Source: Geomobilimonas luticola (GTDB lineage: Bacteria > Desulfobacterota > Desulfuromonadia > Geobacterales > Geobacteraceae). Taken from it: a DNA stretch of 64,000 nt. Positions 47,688 through 57,428 of this stretch are shown here, piece by piece. Location of the stretch: contig NZ_JAHCVK010000003.1 of NCBI RefSeq assembly GCF_018476905.1, forward strand, positions 124,001 to 188,000. The letters are read 5' to 3'. The notes beneath the pieces are model-generated. The model was given only the letters and a program-made list of their open reading frames with translations. It made no database searches and was not told the DNA's origin. Position numbers and translations under genes: made by a program. How positions within the stretch are numbered: position 1 is the stretch's first letter; each line of letters starts with the position of its first letter.

Positions 47688-47716
47688 TTGACGGATAGAC
47701 CATGACGGCATATAAT
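47688..47716 (+). promoter_or_regulatory. Sigma-70 promoter of the HTH-IIA/ehr operon
   Basis: TTGACG (47688-47693), 17-base spacer, TATAAT (47711-47716). Transcription would begin near 47723 and give a leader of about 92 bases before the HTH-IIA gene. Confidence 0.82.
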
Positions 47717-47814
47717 CCTGTTCTATTAACACATAACCTCGTACTTGCCACCCTATAAAGCGCTGACGGGAGAGCACATCCGTCAAGCCGCGCCAGTTAC
47801 CATGGGGGTTCCCG

Positions 47815-48504
47815 ATGCTCCTCTCCGTAGCAGAAGCAGCAAGACTGCTCCAGGTGGATGAAAAAACCGTCCACGCCTGGATACGGAAAGAAGGGCTCGC
47901 CGCCAGCAAGATGAACGACCAGCTCCGCCTCAACCGCGTGGACCTCCTGGAATGGGCAACGGAGCACAACATCAAAGTCTCCCCCGAGATATTCGCCGCC
48001 ACGCCGGAAGAGGAGGAAGAGCCGCTTCCCACCCTCGCAGAAGCCCTGGCGGCAGGAGGAATCCATTACGACGTTCCGGGAGGGGACCCGCCGAACGTCC
48101 TCCGGGAAGTAGTCGCACTCCTAAAGCTCCCCCCCCAGGTCGACCCCGACTTTCTCCTCCAGGTCCTGCTGGCCAGGGAAGCGCTCGGCACCACCGCCAT
48201 CGGCAACGGTATCGCCATCCCCCATGTCCGCAACCCGATCCTTCTCCACGTGACGGCTCCCCTCGTCACCCTCTGCTTTCTCGCCCAGCCGACCGATTTC
48301 AAGGCCCTCGACTCCCTGCCGGTCCAGACCCTCTTCACCCTGGTGAGCCCCACCGTCAAGACTCACCTCCACCTCCTGGCAAAGCTCGCCTATGCCCTGC
48401 GGGACGAACGCTTTCAGGATGTTCTGCGACGTCGGGCCGATGCGGCCGAGATCATGACAACCGTCGCAGCGATCGAAGCCGGTCTGCCGAAGGGGAGCCG
48501 ATGA
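47815..48504 (+). CDS. Helix-turn-helix domain fused to a PTS EIIA (fructose/PtsN-type) domain
   Basis: A 229-residue protein. Residues 1-50 form an excisionase/MerR-type DNA-binding helix-turn-helix (LLSVAEAARLLQVDEKTVHAWIRK). After an acidic linker (EEEEE, about 65-69), residues 80-225 form an EIIA domain with the phospho-acceptor His137 in GNGIAIPHVRNP. I infer a regulator whose activity depends on PTS-type phosphate flow. It is the first gene after the promoter and overlaps ehrA by 4 bases (ATGA), so it probably regulates, or senses for, the downstream Ehr complex. Start preceded by GGGGG. Confidence 0.85.
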   Translation: MLLSVAEAARLLQVDEKTVHAWIRKEGLAASKMNDQLRLNRVDLLEWATEHNIKVSPEIFAATPEEEEEPLPTLAEALAAGGIHYDVPGGDPPNVLREVVALLKLPPQVDPDFLLQVLLAREALGTTAIGNGIAIPHVRNPILLHVTAPLVTLCFLAQPTDFKALDSLPVQTLFTLVSPTVKTHLHLLAKLAYALRDERFQDVLRRRADAAEIMTTVAAIEAGLPKGSR

Positions 48505-50483
48505 CCGCCGGCACCTTCATCATCGCCGCCATCCTGATGGCCGCCCTGTCGGGGATACCGGCCCTGTTTCTCCGCAACCGTTCCCTGGGCCAGAAATTGG
48601 CCACGGTCATACTTGTTTTCGGCAGCCTGATCGGCCTGGCCGGCGCCATGGCCATCCTCGTCACCGGGCAGGCCGAGACCTACGTCGTCGCGTGGAGCCT
48701 CCCCTTCGGTCCCTGCGAAATCGGCCTCGACCCCCTTGGAGCCATATTTCTCCTGGCCGTGTTCGTCATCTCCGGCAGCTGCGCCGTCTACGCCGCCGGC
48801 TACTGGCCGGCGGACGACAATCCCGCCACCGTGCACCGGATCACCTTCTTCTTCGGCCTGCTGACCGCCTCCCTCGCGCTCCTCGTCACCGCCCGGAACG
48901 GAGTGTTGTTCCTCATGGCCTGGGAGATAATGGCCCTTTCCTGCTACTTCCTGCTCAGTACGGAAGACGAAAAACCCGACGTGCGGGAAGCGGCCACCCT
49001 CTACCTGATCACCACCCATCTGGGCACCCTGGCCCTGTTCGCCATGTTCTCCCTCCTGCGGGGTGCCGCCGGGTCGTTTCTCTTCCCTGCAGCCGGCTCC
49101 CTGAACGCAGCCACCCCCCTGGCCACCGGGATATTCGTCACCGCCCTCCTCGGCTTCGGCCTCAAGGCTGGACTCATGCCGCTCCACATCTGGCTTCCGT
49201 CGGCCCACGCCAACGCCCCGAGCCACGTCTCCGCCCTCATGTCGGGAGTGCTGATCAAGATGGGGATCTACGGCCTGGTCCGGACCCTTTCCCTGTTCCA
49301 CCACGTCCCCCTCTGGTGGGGGATAACGGTGCTCACCATCGGCATCGTTTCCGGCGTGGCAGGGGTCGCCTTCGCCATCGGGCAGCACGACCTGAAGCGC
49401 CTCCTCGCCTACCACAGCATCGAGAATATCGGCATCATCGCCATGGGAATCGGCGTGGCACTCATCGGCCAGACCCTAGGGAATTCGACCCTCGTTCTCC
49501 TCGGCATGGCCGGGGCGCTGCTCCACGTGCTGAATCACGCAACCTTCAAGTCGCTCCTCTTCCTCTGCGCCGGCGCGGTGATCCATGCCACGGGTACCCG
49601 CGAGATAGACCTGTTGGGGGGGCTGGCCCGGCGCATGCCCTACACCTCCGCCTTTTTCCTCGTGGGGGCGGTGGCAATCTGTGGCCTTCCCCCCCTGAAC
49701 GGCTTCGTCAGCGAATTCCTCATTTACGTCGGTCTGTTCTCGGGCATCCTGGACGAAGGGGGGGCCGCCGTGGCGGTTCTTGCCCTGGCAGCACCAGCCC
49801 TCGCCCTGATCGGGGGACTAGCTGCGGCATGCTTCGTCAAGGTCTATGGAATTGCATTTCTCGGCATACCCCGATCGGAGAAGACGAACCATGGCCACGA
49901 GGCGGTACGGGTCATGCTGGCCCCCATGGCTCTCCTGGCGGTCATCTGCCTGGGAATCGGGCTCTTCCCCCTCGTACTGGCCGCTCCTCTGGCCGGAGCA
50001 GTGCACTCCTGGCAACCGGACGCCGGAATGACGGGATATGCTCTCACGGCCGCCGCACCCCTCGGTTGGATCACTATCCTGGGACTGGTTCTGATCTGCC
50101 TTGCGGGCGGCATTGCCCTGCACTTCGTCGGCCGTCTCAAGGCGGAGCCGGTCGCCGGTGGCGTCACCTGGGACTGCGGCTACCTCCGACCAGCACCCCG
50201 CATGCAGTACACCGCATCTTCATTCGCGGAACTGCTGGTCAAGACCTTCGCCGGCATCCTCCACCCCCACGTGACCTCGCCGGCCATGAAGGAGCCGCTC
50301 CCTGGCCCGGCCCGCTTCGCCAGCCATGTGCCGGAGACCATGCTGGAACACGTGTTCATGCCGGTCCTGCGCCTCGCCAACGATCGGCTTGCCCAGCTCA
50401 GGAGACTGCAGCACGGACAGCTCCACCTCTACATCCTCTACACCTTCGTCACCCTGGTGGTGCTGCTCATATGGGCATACTGA
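48501..50483 (+). CDS. Ehr/hydrogenase-4-type subunit, NuoL/HyfB-like proton channel
   Basis: A 660-residue membrane protein with about 16 helices, homologous to HyfB and the complex I antiporter-like subunits. The core (VLFLMAWEIMALSCYFLLS, LKAGLMPLHIWLPSAHANAPSHVSALMSGVLIKMGIYGL and KRLLAYHSIENIGII) carries the conserved Glu, Lys and His of the proton path. The start ATG overlaps the HTH-IIA stop. EhrA in the Geobacter naming for energy-converting hydrogenase-related complexes would be the counterpart; I infer coupled ion translocation. Confidence 0.92.
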   Translation: MTAGTFIIAAILMAALSGIPALFLRNRSLGQKLATVILVFGSLIGLAGAMAILVTGQAETYVVAWSLPFGPCEIGLDPLGAIFLLAVFVISGSCAVYAAGYWPADDNPATVHRITFFFGLLTASLALLVTARNGVLFLMAWEIMALSCYFLLSTEDEKPDVREAATLYLITTHLGTLALFAMFSLLRGAAGSFLFPAAGSLNAATPLATGIFVTALLGFGLKAGLMPLHIWLPSAHANAPSHVSALMSGVLIKMGIYGLVRTLSLFHHVPLWWGITVLTIGIVSGVAGVAFAIGQHDLKRLLAYHSIENIGIIAMGIGVALIGQTLGNSTLVLLGMAGALLHVLNHATFKSLLFLCAGAVIHATGTREIDLLGGLARRMPYTSAFFLVGAVAICGLPPLNGFVSEFLIYVGLFSGILDEGGAAVAVLALAAPALALIGGLAAACFVKVYGIAFLGIPRSEKTNHGHEAVRVMLAPMALLAVICLGIGLFPLVLAAPLAGAVHSWQPDAGMTGYALTAAAPLGWITILGLVLICLAGGIALHFVGRLKAEPVAGGVTWDCGYLRPAPRMQYTASSFAELLVKTFAGILHPHVTSPAMKEPLPGPARFASHVPETMLEHVFMPVLRLANDRLAQLRRLQHGQLHLYILYTFVTLVVLLIWAY

Positions 50484-50563
50484 AGCAATTTTGAGTTTTG
50501 AATTATGAATTTTGAGTTAACGACACAAACCATGCAGCACAAATCGGGACTACCAGACAACCC

Positions 50564-51472
50564 ATGACCGACATCATCGTCCACCTGCTCCTCGTTATCC
50601 TGATGCCGCCGCTCCTGCTCGGGATCATCGCCCGGACCAAGGCGGTGTTCGCCGGCCGGACCGGTGCGCCCTACCTGCAGCCCTATTACGACATCCTCCG
50701 GCTGCTGCGCAAGGGGTCGGTGTTCAGCGACACCACTACCTGGGTGTTCCGGGCCGGGCCGGTCGTCACCCTCGCCGCGACAGTAACGGCAGCCCTGCTC
50801 ATCCCCCTCGGCAACCACCCCGCCCCCCTCGCCTTCACCGGCGACATGATCCTGTTCGCCTACCTGTTCGGGCTGGCCCGTTTCTTCACCATGGCAGCGG
50901 CTCTGGATACCGGCTCCAGCTTCGAGGGGATGGGGGCGGCCCGGGAGGCCACCTTCTCCTGCCTGGCGGAACCGACCCTCTTCTTCGCCCTGGTCGTGCT
51001 CGCCCGGCTCACCGGCTCCCTCTCCCTCACCGACATGCTCACCCGGGCCGCCGCCGGCAACTGGCTCGGCACCGGCGCGGCCATGCTCCTGTTGACCGGC
51101 GGGCTGTTCATCGTGCTTCTGGCGGAAAACTGCCGCATCCCCTTCGACGACCCGAACACCCACCTGGAACTGACCATGATCCACGAGGTGATGGTGCTTG
51201 ACCACAGCGGCCCCGCCTTCGGCTACATTCTCTACGGCGCCGCCCTCAAGCTGTTCGTGCTCGGCGCCTTTTTCATCCAGGTGGCGCTCCCGTTCAAGAC
51301 CGGCGTCGGTCCCGTGGACTGGGTGGTCTTCATCGGCACGATGATCCTTCTCGCCATCGCCATCGGCGTGGTGGAGTCCATCATGGCGCGGCTCAGGCTG
51401 ATCCGCATCCCCCAGATGCTCGTGGCGGCCACCATCCTGTCCGCCTTCGCCATGCTCCTGATGTTGAGGTAA
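50564..51472 (+). CDS. Ehr complex subunit, NuoH/HyfC-like
   Basis: A 302-residue membrane protein with eight helices, matching HyfC/HycD/NuoH. Loops with AGRTGAPYLQPYYDILRLLRKG and CRIPFDDPNTHLELTMIHEVMVLDHSGP hold the conserved acidic residues that form the quinone- or cluster-proximal channel in complex I relatives. The 80-bp gap from the preceding gene is AT-rich with a direct repeat of TTTGAGTT. A second membrane subunit of the Ehr complex (EhrB counterpart). Confidence 0.93.
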   Translation: MTDIIVHLLLVILMPPLLLGIIARTKAVFAGRTGAPYLQPYYDILRLLRKGSVFSDTTTWVFRAGPVVTLAATVTAALLIPLGNHPAPLAFTGDMILFAYLFGLARFFTMAAALDTGSSFEGMGAAREATFSCLAEPTLFFALVVLARLTGSLSLTDMLTRAAAGNWLGTGAAMLLLTGGLFIVLLAENCRIPFDDPNTHLELTMIHEVMVLDHSGPAFGYILYGAALKLFVLGAFFIQVALPFKTGVGPVDWVVFIGTMILLAIAIGVVESIMARLRLIRIPQMLVAATILSAFAMLLMLR

Positions 51473-51478
51473 GAATCC

Positions 51479-52117
51479 ATGAGTTCTTTTGCCGACCAGC
51501 TGCTCGTCCTCGTCATGCTCATCAACTTCGCCGTCCTCGGCTCGAGCCGGATCGCCCTCGCCATCCGTGCCGTGGCGGCCCAGGGAGTGGTCCTCGGACT
51601 CCTGCCGTGGCTCATCCACCCCTTCTCCTGGCATCTGCTGGCCATCATGGTCGGCATCATCCTCGCCAAGGGGGTTCTCATCCCCTGGCTTCTCACCGGC
51701 GCCGTCAACAAGGCGGAGATCCGGCGGGAAACGGAACCGTTCGTCGGCTACGTCACCACCCTCATCATCGGGGCACTCCTGACCGCATTCGCATTCGTCT
51801 TCGCCGGGAAACTGCCGCTGGCGCCGGCTCACCAGGGGCTCCTGTTCGTCCCCGCATCCGTGGCCACGGTACTGACCGGATTTCTCGTCCTCACCACCCG
51901 GCGCAAGGCGATCACCCAGGTTATCGGCTACCTGGTCCTGGAAAACGGCATCTTCATCTTCGGCCTGCTCCTGACCGAGGCGATGCCGGTCATGGTGGAA
52001 GCGGGGGCGCTTCTCGACCTCCTGGTCGGCATCTTCGTCATGGGGATCATCATCAACCACATCAGCCGCGAGTTTTCGTCGATCGACACATCGCGCCTGA
52101 CCACTTTGAAAGAATGA
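51479..52117 (+). CDS. Ehr complex subunit, HyfE-like
   Basis: A 212-residue protein with six to seven helices, resembling HyfE and, more distantly, NuoK. It lies 6 bp after the NuoH-like gene. Signature stretches: GSSRIALAIRAVAAQGVVLGLLPWL and TTRRKAITQVIGYLVLENGIFIFGLLL with the buried Glu of NuoK-like subunits. EhrC counterpart. Its stop overlaps an ATG of a short spurious frame, then the nested palindrome at 52137 begins. Confidence 0.9.
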   Translation: MSSFADQLLVLVMLINFAVLGSSRIALAIRAVAAQGVVLGLLPWLIHPFSWHLLAIMVGIILAKGVLIPWLLTGAVNKAEIRRETEPFVGYVTTLIIGALLTAFAFVFAGKLPLAPAHQGLLFVPASVATVLTGFLVLTTRRKAITQVIGYLVLENGIFIFGLLLTEAMPVMVEAGALLDLLVGIFVMGIIINHISREFSSIDTSRLTTLKE

Positions 52118-52136
52118 ACACTACACTTGAATCTCC

Positions 52137-52312
52137 GGGAATTGAGCGTCTTGTGGAGCGAATGTGCCCGAGAGCCTGCCGCTGTAGGCGATATGGAGCA
52201 GAGCAGGTCGATCGTGTTCGAACCCGTCAGGGTGAGTTGATCGACCGGCGCGGAATGAGCCGTACAGCGGCGGATCGAGGGGACTCTGAGCGTAACAGGG
52301 CGCTCAATTCCC
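52137..52312. repeat. 176-bp nested inverted-repeat structure inside the ehr operon
   Basis: Three perfect stems are nested: GGGAATTGAGCG (52137-52148) with CGCTCAATTCCC (52301-52312); GCCGCTGTA (52178-52186) with TACAGCGGC (52263-52271); GGTCGATC (52206-52213) with GATCGACC (52239-52246). The innermost loop holds ACCC-GTCA-GGGT. Positions 52153-52170 carry an 18-base core identical to one at 58971-58988. It could be a structured RNA, a processing or attenuation site, or a non-autonomous mobile element. Confidence 0.8.
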
Positions 52313-52387
52313 ACGAACTCATCGTACTGCCATCGCTCAACCTTGAACACTGAACCTTAACCCCATACGTCCCCAGGAACGCTGCTT

Positions 52388-53817
<1,430 letters not shown>

Positions 53818-53821
<4 letters not shown>

Positions 53822-55338
53822 CCGGGTCCCTGCACACCTTCCACAACGGCGAAGCATTTCCCCTGGCGGATGTTCCCTTCCTTGCCACCGACGACTTCAT
53901 GCAGAAGCTCATTGATGCCGTCGACGGCGGCTGGCGGGTCTCTTCCTACTTCGGGGCACCGGCCGGCGAGACGGTTGCACTCTATGCCATTCTCGCCTAC
54001 AAGAAGAAAGGGCTCCTGGGGATCATGGCGACCACCGTCAACGGCGAAGCCTTCCCCTCCCTCACCCCCATCATCCCCCAGCTCCACCTCTTCGAGCGGG
54101 AGATCGCCGAAGAAACGGGGCTTCTTCCCGACGGCCACCCCGGGCTCAAGCCGGTCCGTTTCCACCGCTCGTTCCGGCCGGGGCACGATGCCTGGGGGAG
54201 GGCGCCCGGGGAACCGATCCTGCCGGGGGTCATGGAGTTCTACCGGGTGGAGGGGGAGGAGGTCCACGAGGTGGCGGTCGGCCCGGTCCACGCCGGCATC
54301 ATCGAGCCGGGACATTTTCGCTTCCAGTGCCACGGCGAGGAGGTCTTCAACCTGGAGATATCCCTCGGCTACCAGCACCGGGGGATCGAGGCGGGACTCG
54401 CAGGCGGTCCCCACCCCCGCACCCTCTACCGGATGGAAACCCTCGCCGGGGACACCACCGTCGGCCACAGCCAGGCCTACTGCATAGTGCTGGAAGCCCT
54501 CGGCGGCATGCCGGTGCCGGCCCGGGCCGAGGTGCTGCGCGGCATCGCCCTGGAACTGGAACGGCTTGCCAACCATACCGGCGACCTGGGTGCGCTGGCC
54601 GGCGATGTCGGCTACCTACCCACCGCCTCCTACTGCGGCCGCATCCGGGGGGACTTCCTCAACATGAGCGCGGTCCTCTGCGGCAGCCGCTTCGGCCGGG
54701 GGCTCATCCGTCCCGGCGGCGTCGGCTTCGACTGCAGCCACAGACAGCAGGAAGACCTTCTCGCCCGCCTTGACGCGGCCAGGAACGACCTGACCAGTGC
54801 CGTGGATCTCCTCTGGAACTCGCCGTCGGTCATGGCCCGCTTCGAGGGGACCGGAAGGGTGGATACGGAAACAGGACGGGAAATCGGGCTGGTGGGCCCG
54901 CCCGCCCGGGCCTGCGGGCTCAACCGCGACGTGCGCCGCGACCACCCCTTCGGCATCTTCCGGATGAGCCAGATACCGGTGGTGACCGCCCCCACCGGCG
55001 ACGTGTACGCCCGTGCCCTGGTCCGCTGGATGGAGGCGGAAAAATCCCTCGAATTCCTGGCGGAACAGCTCCGCCAGCTCCCCGGCAAGGATATCCGCAC
55101 CGGTCTGAAACCGCCGGGCGGCGGCATGGTGGCAGTGGCACTGACGGAAGGGTGGCGGGGGGAGATCTGCCACGTCGCCATCACCGACGCCGCGGGACGC
55201 TTCGCCCGCTACAAGGTCACCGACCCGTCGTTCCACAACTGGACCGGCCTCTCCCTGGCCCTCAGGAACGAGCAGATCTCCGACTTCCCCCTCTGCAACA
55301 AGAGCTTCAACCTGTCGTACTGCGGGTTCGATCTGTAG
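53818..55338 (+). CDS. Ehr complex large subunit (NuoCD/HyfG-like) lacking nickel ligands
   Basis: A 506-residue fusion: an N-terminal NuoC-like part (about 1-140) and a C-terminal NuoD/[NiFe] large-subunit-like part (FNLEISLGYQHRGIEAGLAG onward). In true [NiFe] hydrogenases two CxxC motifs bind the active site. Here the first position reads METLAGDTTVGHSQAY, with no cysteines, and the C terminus reads SDFPLCNKSFNLSYCGFDL, with no CxxC. The protein therefore cannot hold a standard NiFe centre, as described for Ehr complexes in Geobacter. Its electron partner is unknown. The operon is interrupted immediately downstream. Confidence 0.92.
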
Positions 55339-55417
55339 CGGCAAAGTGGCAACTGCGCGAAGATGTGCTGGAGGCGAGAATTCCTGTTGAATTTCTGGAT
55401 GGCGGCATTAAACGGTA

Positions 55418-55525
55418 AGTTACACATATAAGTAATCAACTAGGTTACCTATAAAATAAACAAATTGCCTGTAACAGAAACAAGTTACTTATATAGGGGA
55501 ACATACTAACAATTAGTGTTAGTCA
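55418..55525 (+). promoter_or_regulatory. AT-rich control region before the Nmad cassette
   Basis: A 10-bp inverted repeat ATATAAGTAA (55426-55435) / TTACTTATAT (55485-55494), further GTTAC/GTAAC motifs in alternate orientation between them, and a small palindrome ACTAAC-n7-GTTAGT (about 55504-55522) just ahead of AAAGGAG. A TATATA box (55490-55495) overlaps the right arm, with TTGCCT 19 bases upstream. The layout suits a promoter under repressor control. The 55345-55417 part shows nothing clear. Confidence 0.55.
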
Positions 55526-55538
55526 AAGGAGTAATCAA

Positions 55539-55868
55539 ATGAGTAATGAAATTTCTATTAGAGAAATGCTAAAAAATGATTTCGGAGTTGATTTGCCAAT
55601 TTCAGGCGGTTGGGGTAACACGATCGAAAATGCTGTTATAGTGCATTACGGGATACCGAATGATTATGTTTCAGTAGAGCACAGCTATCTAAAATTATTA
55701 GGAATGGGTAGGCAAGTATCATGGAAACGAATTCAGCAGCAATTACTGACTGTTGGAGATCGAAAATATGATAAATTGAAGATTGAAGTAACTCAAGAAA
55801 CTGAATCTGAAATTAGTACTACTATTGAAAATTACTATTTTGATATCACCGATTGTTTTGGAAAGTAA
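55539..55868 (+). CDS. Small hypothetical protein, first gene of the inserted cassette
   Basis: A 109-residue acidic protein with no family that I recognise. It begins MSNEISIREMLKNDFGVDLPISGGWGNTIENAVIVH and has a predicted alpha-beta pattern without signal or membrane segment. The start follows AAAGGAG. Its DNA is very AT-rich against GC-rich neighbours, a sign of recent acquisition. It lies 28 bp ahead of the Nmad2 gene on the same strand and may belong to the same system. Confidence 0.75.
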   Translation: MSNEISIREMLKNDFGVDLPISGGWGNTIENAVIVHYGIPNDYVSVEHSYLKLLGMGRQVSWKRIQQQLLTVGDRKYDKLKIEVTQETESEISTTIENYYFDITDCFGK

Positions 55869-55895
55869 CCCTTTTACCTGCGGCAAGGAATAATG

Positions 55896-56507
55896 ATGAG
55901 ATTGTTTTCTTACATTGTCACCCACGATACAGGATTCGCACCAAATCCGTTCTGGGGATTTTGCACGCTTGCGAACTGTAAACCTGCAATACGACGGGCG
56001 GCTAATGTGGGAGACTGGATAGTCGGAATAAGTCCCAAAGCCAAGGGTAATAAGCTAATTTATGCCATGCAGGTTAATGAGATACTCACATACGAGCAGT
56101 ATTTCAATGATGAGCGTTTTTCAGAAAAAATCCCATACTACAACAGCAAGGTGGTTCACAAACGTGGTGACAATATCTACAGGCCCCTACAAAACGGGAA
56201 TTTCCAGCAGCTTCAGTCCATGCATTCCAATGGAGACAGCGAAAATCCCACTACAAAAGCCCACGATCTAGGCGGGATAAAAGTTTTAATCGCTCATAAT
56301 GATAATTTTTACTACCATGGCTCAAAAGCGCTTGTACTCCCGACAGACCTCAACGTGTTAAAGGTCGGCAGAGCACACAAAAACAGATTTTCCCCAGAGG
56401 TAATTACCGCATTCCTTAATTTCATATCCAACCAGCAATCAGGAGTCAATGCTCCTCCATACTCTTGGCCACCGAATGATAATTCATGGAAAAGGAGTTG
56501 GCCTTGA
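55896..56507 (+). CDS. Nmad2 family protein (nucleotide modification associated domain 2)
   Basis: A 203-residue protein. MRLFSYIVTHDTGFAPNPFWGFCTLANCKPAIRRAANVGDWIVGI matches the Nmad2 family start, with the APNPF and CTLANCKP stretches. A later HNDNFYYHGSKALVLP segment and VKVGRAHKNRF also fit. Nmad domains were named for repeated linkage to DNA base-modification genes in phages and bacteria; no biochemical activity is established. I prefer the second of two tandem ATGs (55896) on spacing from AAGGA. AT-richer than the chromosome. Its stop overlaps the next gene. Confidence 0.85.
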   Translation: MRLFSYIVTHDTGFAPNPFWGFCTLANCKPAIRRAANVGDWIVGISPKAKGNKLIYAMQVNEILTYEQYFNDERFSEKIPYYNSKVVHKRGDNIYRPLQNGNFQQLQSMHSNGDSENPTTKAHDLGGIKVLIAHNDNFYYHGSKALVLPTDLNVLKVGRAHKNRFSPEVITAFLNFISNQQSGVNAPPYSWPPNDNSWKRSWP

Positions 56508-57361
56508 AAATTATCTTCAGTAGAAAAGGATTCGACTCCGCTTCAGGAGGCAAACCAAGCCCGATCCTCCAAGATGGACGCATGGTATCTCTTCCTATTC
56601 CAGACAAGAACTCTCCGATACGATATTCGGACATACATTGGCAAGAATTCAACATTGGAAATATTGTCTCTGACTTGACCAAAGGAAAGATACCGGCGAC
56701 ACATTTTGCACACCTTGACCCGGACCTATGCAGTGAAAGCCTTCCTAGACTTCCAGAATGGAAGCCGATTTTGGGACAAACTGGCGCTGCACAAGGACAC
56801 CTCCGAAATAACGGTGTGACAACAGGCGATATTTTTCTGTTTTTCGGACTGTTTCGCCAGGTTGCATGCCGTAGTGGAAAAGTAGAATGGGACATCGACT
56901 CCCCTCTGCGTCACGTTTTGTGGGGTTGGCTCCAGATTGATGAAATCCTGAAAGTGGATGACTACGACCATTCGCGCTACAAGTGGGCCGAGTATCATCC
57001 GCATTTTCATAGAAATGAGGAAACTAACAACACCGTCTATGTGTCCAAAAAGTACCTTACCCTACCAGAATTGAGCGCTAGGGACGTCGCAGGTGCTGGC
57101 GTTTTCTCAAAATATTCAGATCAACTGCAATTGACAGCACCAAATGCAAAAACACCGAGTGTTTGGGAGCTTCCGCAATGGTTCTATCCTCATAACGGAA
57201 AACCAACATTCACATATCACGCTGATATGACAAGGTGGCAACAAAGCGAGCGTAGCACAATATTGAAAACTGCTGCCAGAGGACAAGAATTCATTCTTGA
57301 CTGTAAAGAACATCCTGAGGCAATCGGCTGGCTTAAGAAAATACTGACAAGCACCAGATAA
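56504..57361 (+). CDS. Nmad3 family protein (nucleotide modification associated domain 3)
   Basis: A 285-residue protein. KIIFSRKGFDSASGGKPSPIL at the start, then THFAHLDPDL, GQTGAAQGHLRNNGV and GDIFLFFGLFRQV are typical of Nmad3. I place the start at TTG (56504), which overlaps the Nmad2 stop (TTGA) and follows AAAGGAG; an ATG six codons upstream lacks such a site. Overlap shows that the two proteins are made together. Function is inferred only by family: handling of nucleotides or modified DNA, possibly defence. Confidence 0.86.
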   Translation: MKIIFSRKGFDSASGGKPSPILQDGRMVSLPIPDKNSPIRYSDIHWQEFNIGNIVSDLTKGKIPATHFAHLDPDLCSESLPRLPEWKPILGQTGAAQGHLRNNGVTTGDIFLFFGLFRQVACRSGKVEWDIDSPLRHVLWGWLQIDEILKVDDYDHSRYKWAEYHPHFHRNEETNNTVYVSKKYLTLPELSARDVAGAGVFSKYSDQLQLTAPNAKTPSVWELPQWFYPHNGKPTFTYHADMTRWQQSERSTILKTAARGQEFILDCKEHPEAIGWLKKILTSTR

Positions 57362-57428
57362 CTTCTGCTAACCATCGGCAATGAGCCTATGGGGTCAGGA
57401 CTTGAGAGTTTGAATATGGGGGATGAAC

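Noticed and set aside
50438-52060. 540-codon minus-strand open frame opposite the NuoH- and HyfE-like genes
   Set aside because: A Glu/Asp/Gly/His-rich shadow of hydrophobic membrane genes; the plus-strand genes are clear family members.
52114-52353. 79-residue frame (MNTTLESPGIERLV...) overlapping the ehrC stop by ATGA
   Set aside because: It coincides with the nested inverted-repeat structure and is Arg-rich with no family; the pairing pattern explains the sequence better than coding. The start overlap is a coincidence that merits only a note.
55339-55418. Short frame ending VEFLDGGIKR after the ehrL stop, possible gene remnant
   Set aside because: Fewer than 30 credible residues and no recognisable parent gene; could equally be junction DNA of the insertion.
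55426-55494. Inverted repeat considered as an attachment site or insertion-sequence end
   Set aside because: No integrase or transposase lies in the block, and I find no matching direct repeat at the far border near 57361-57428, so a regulatory role is more likely.
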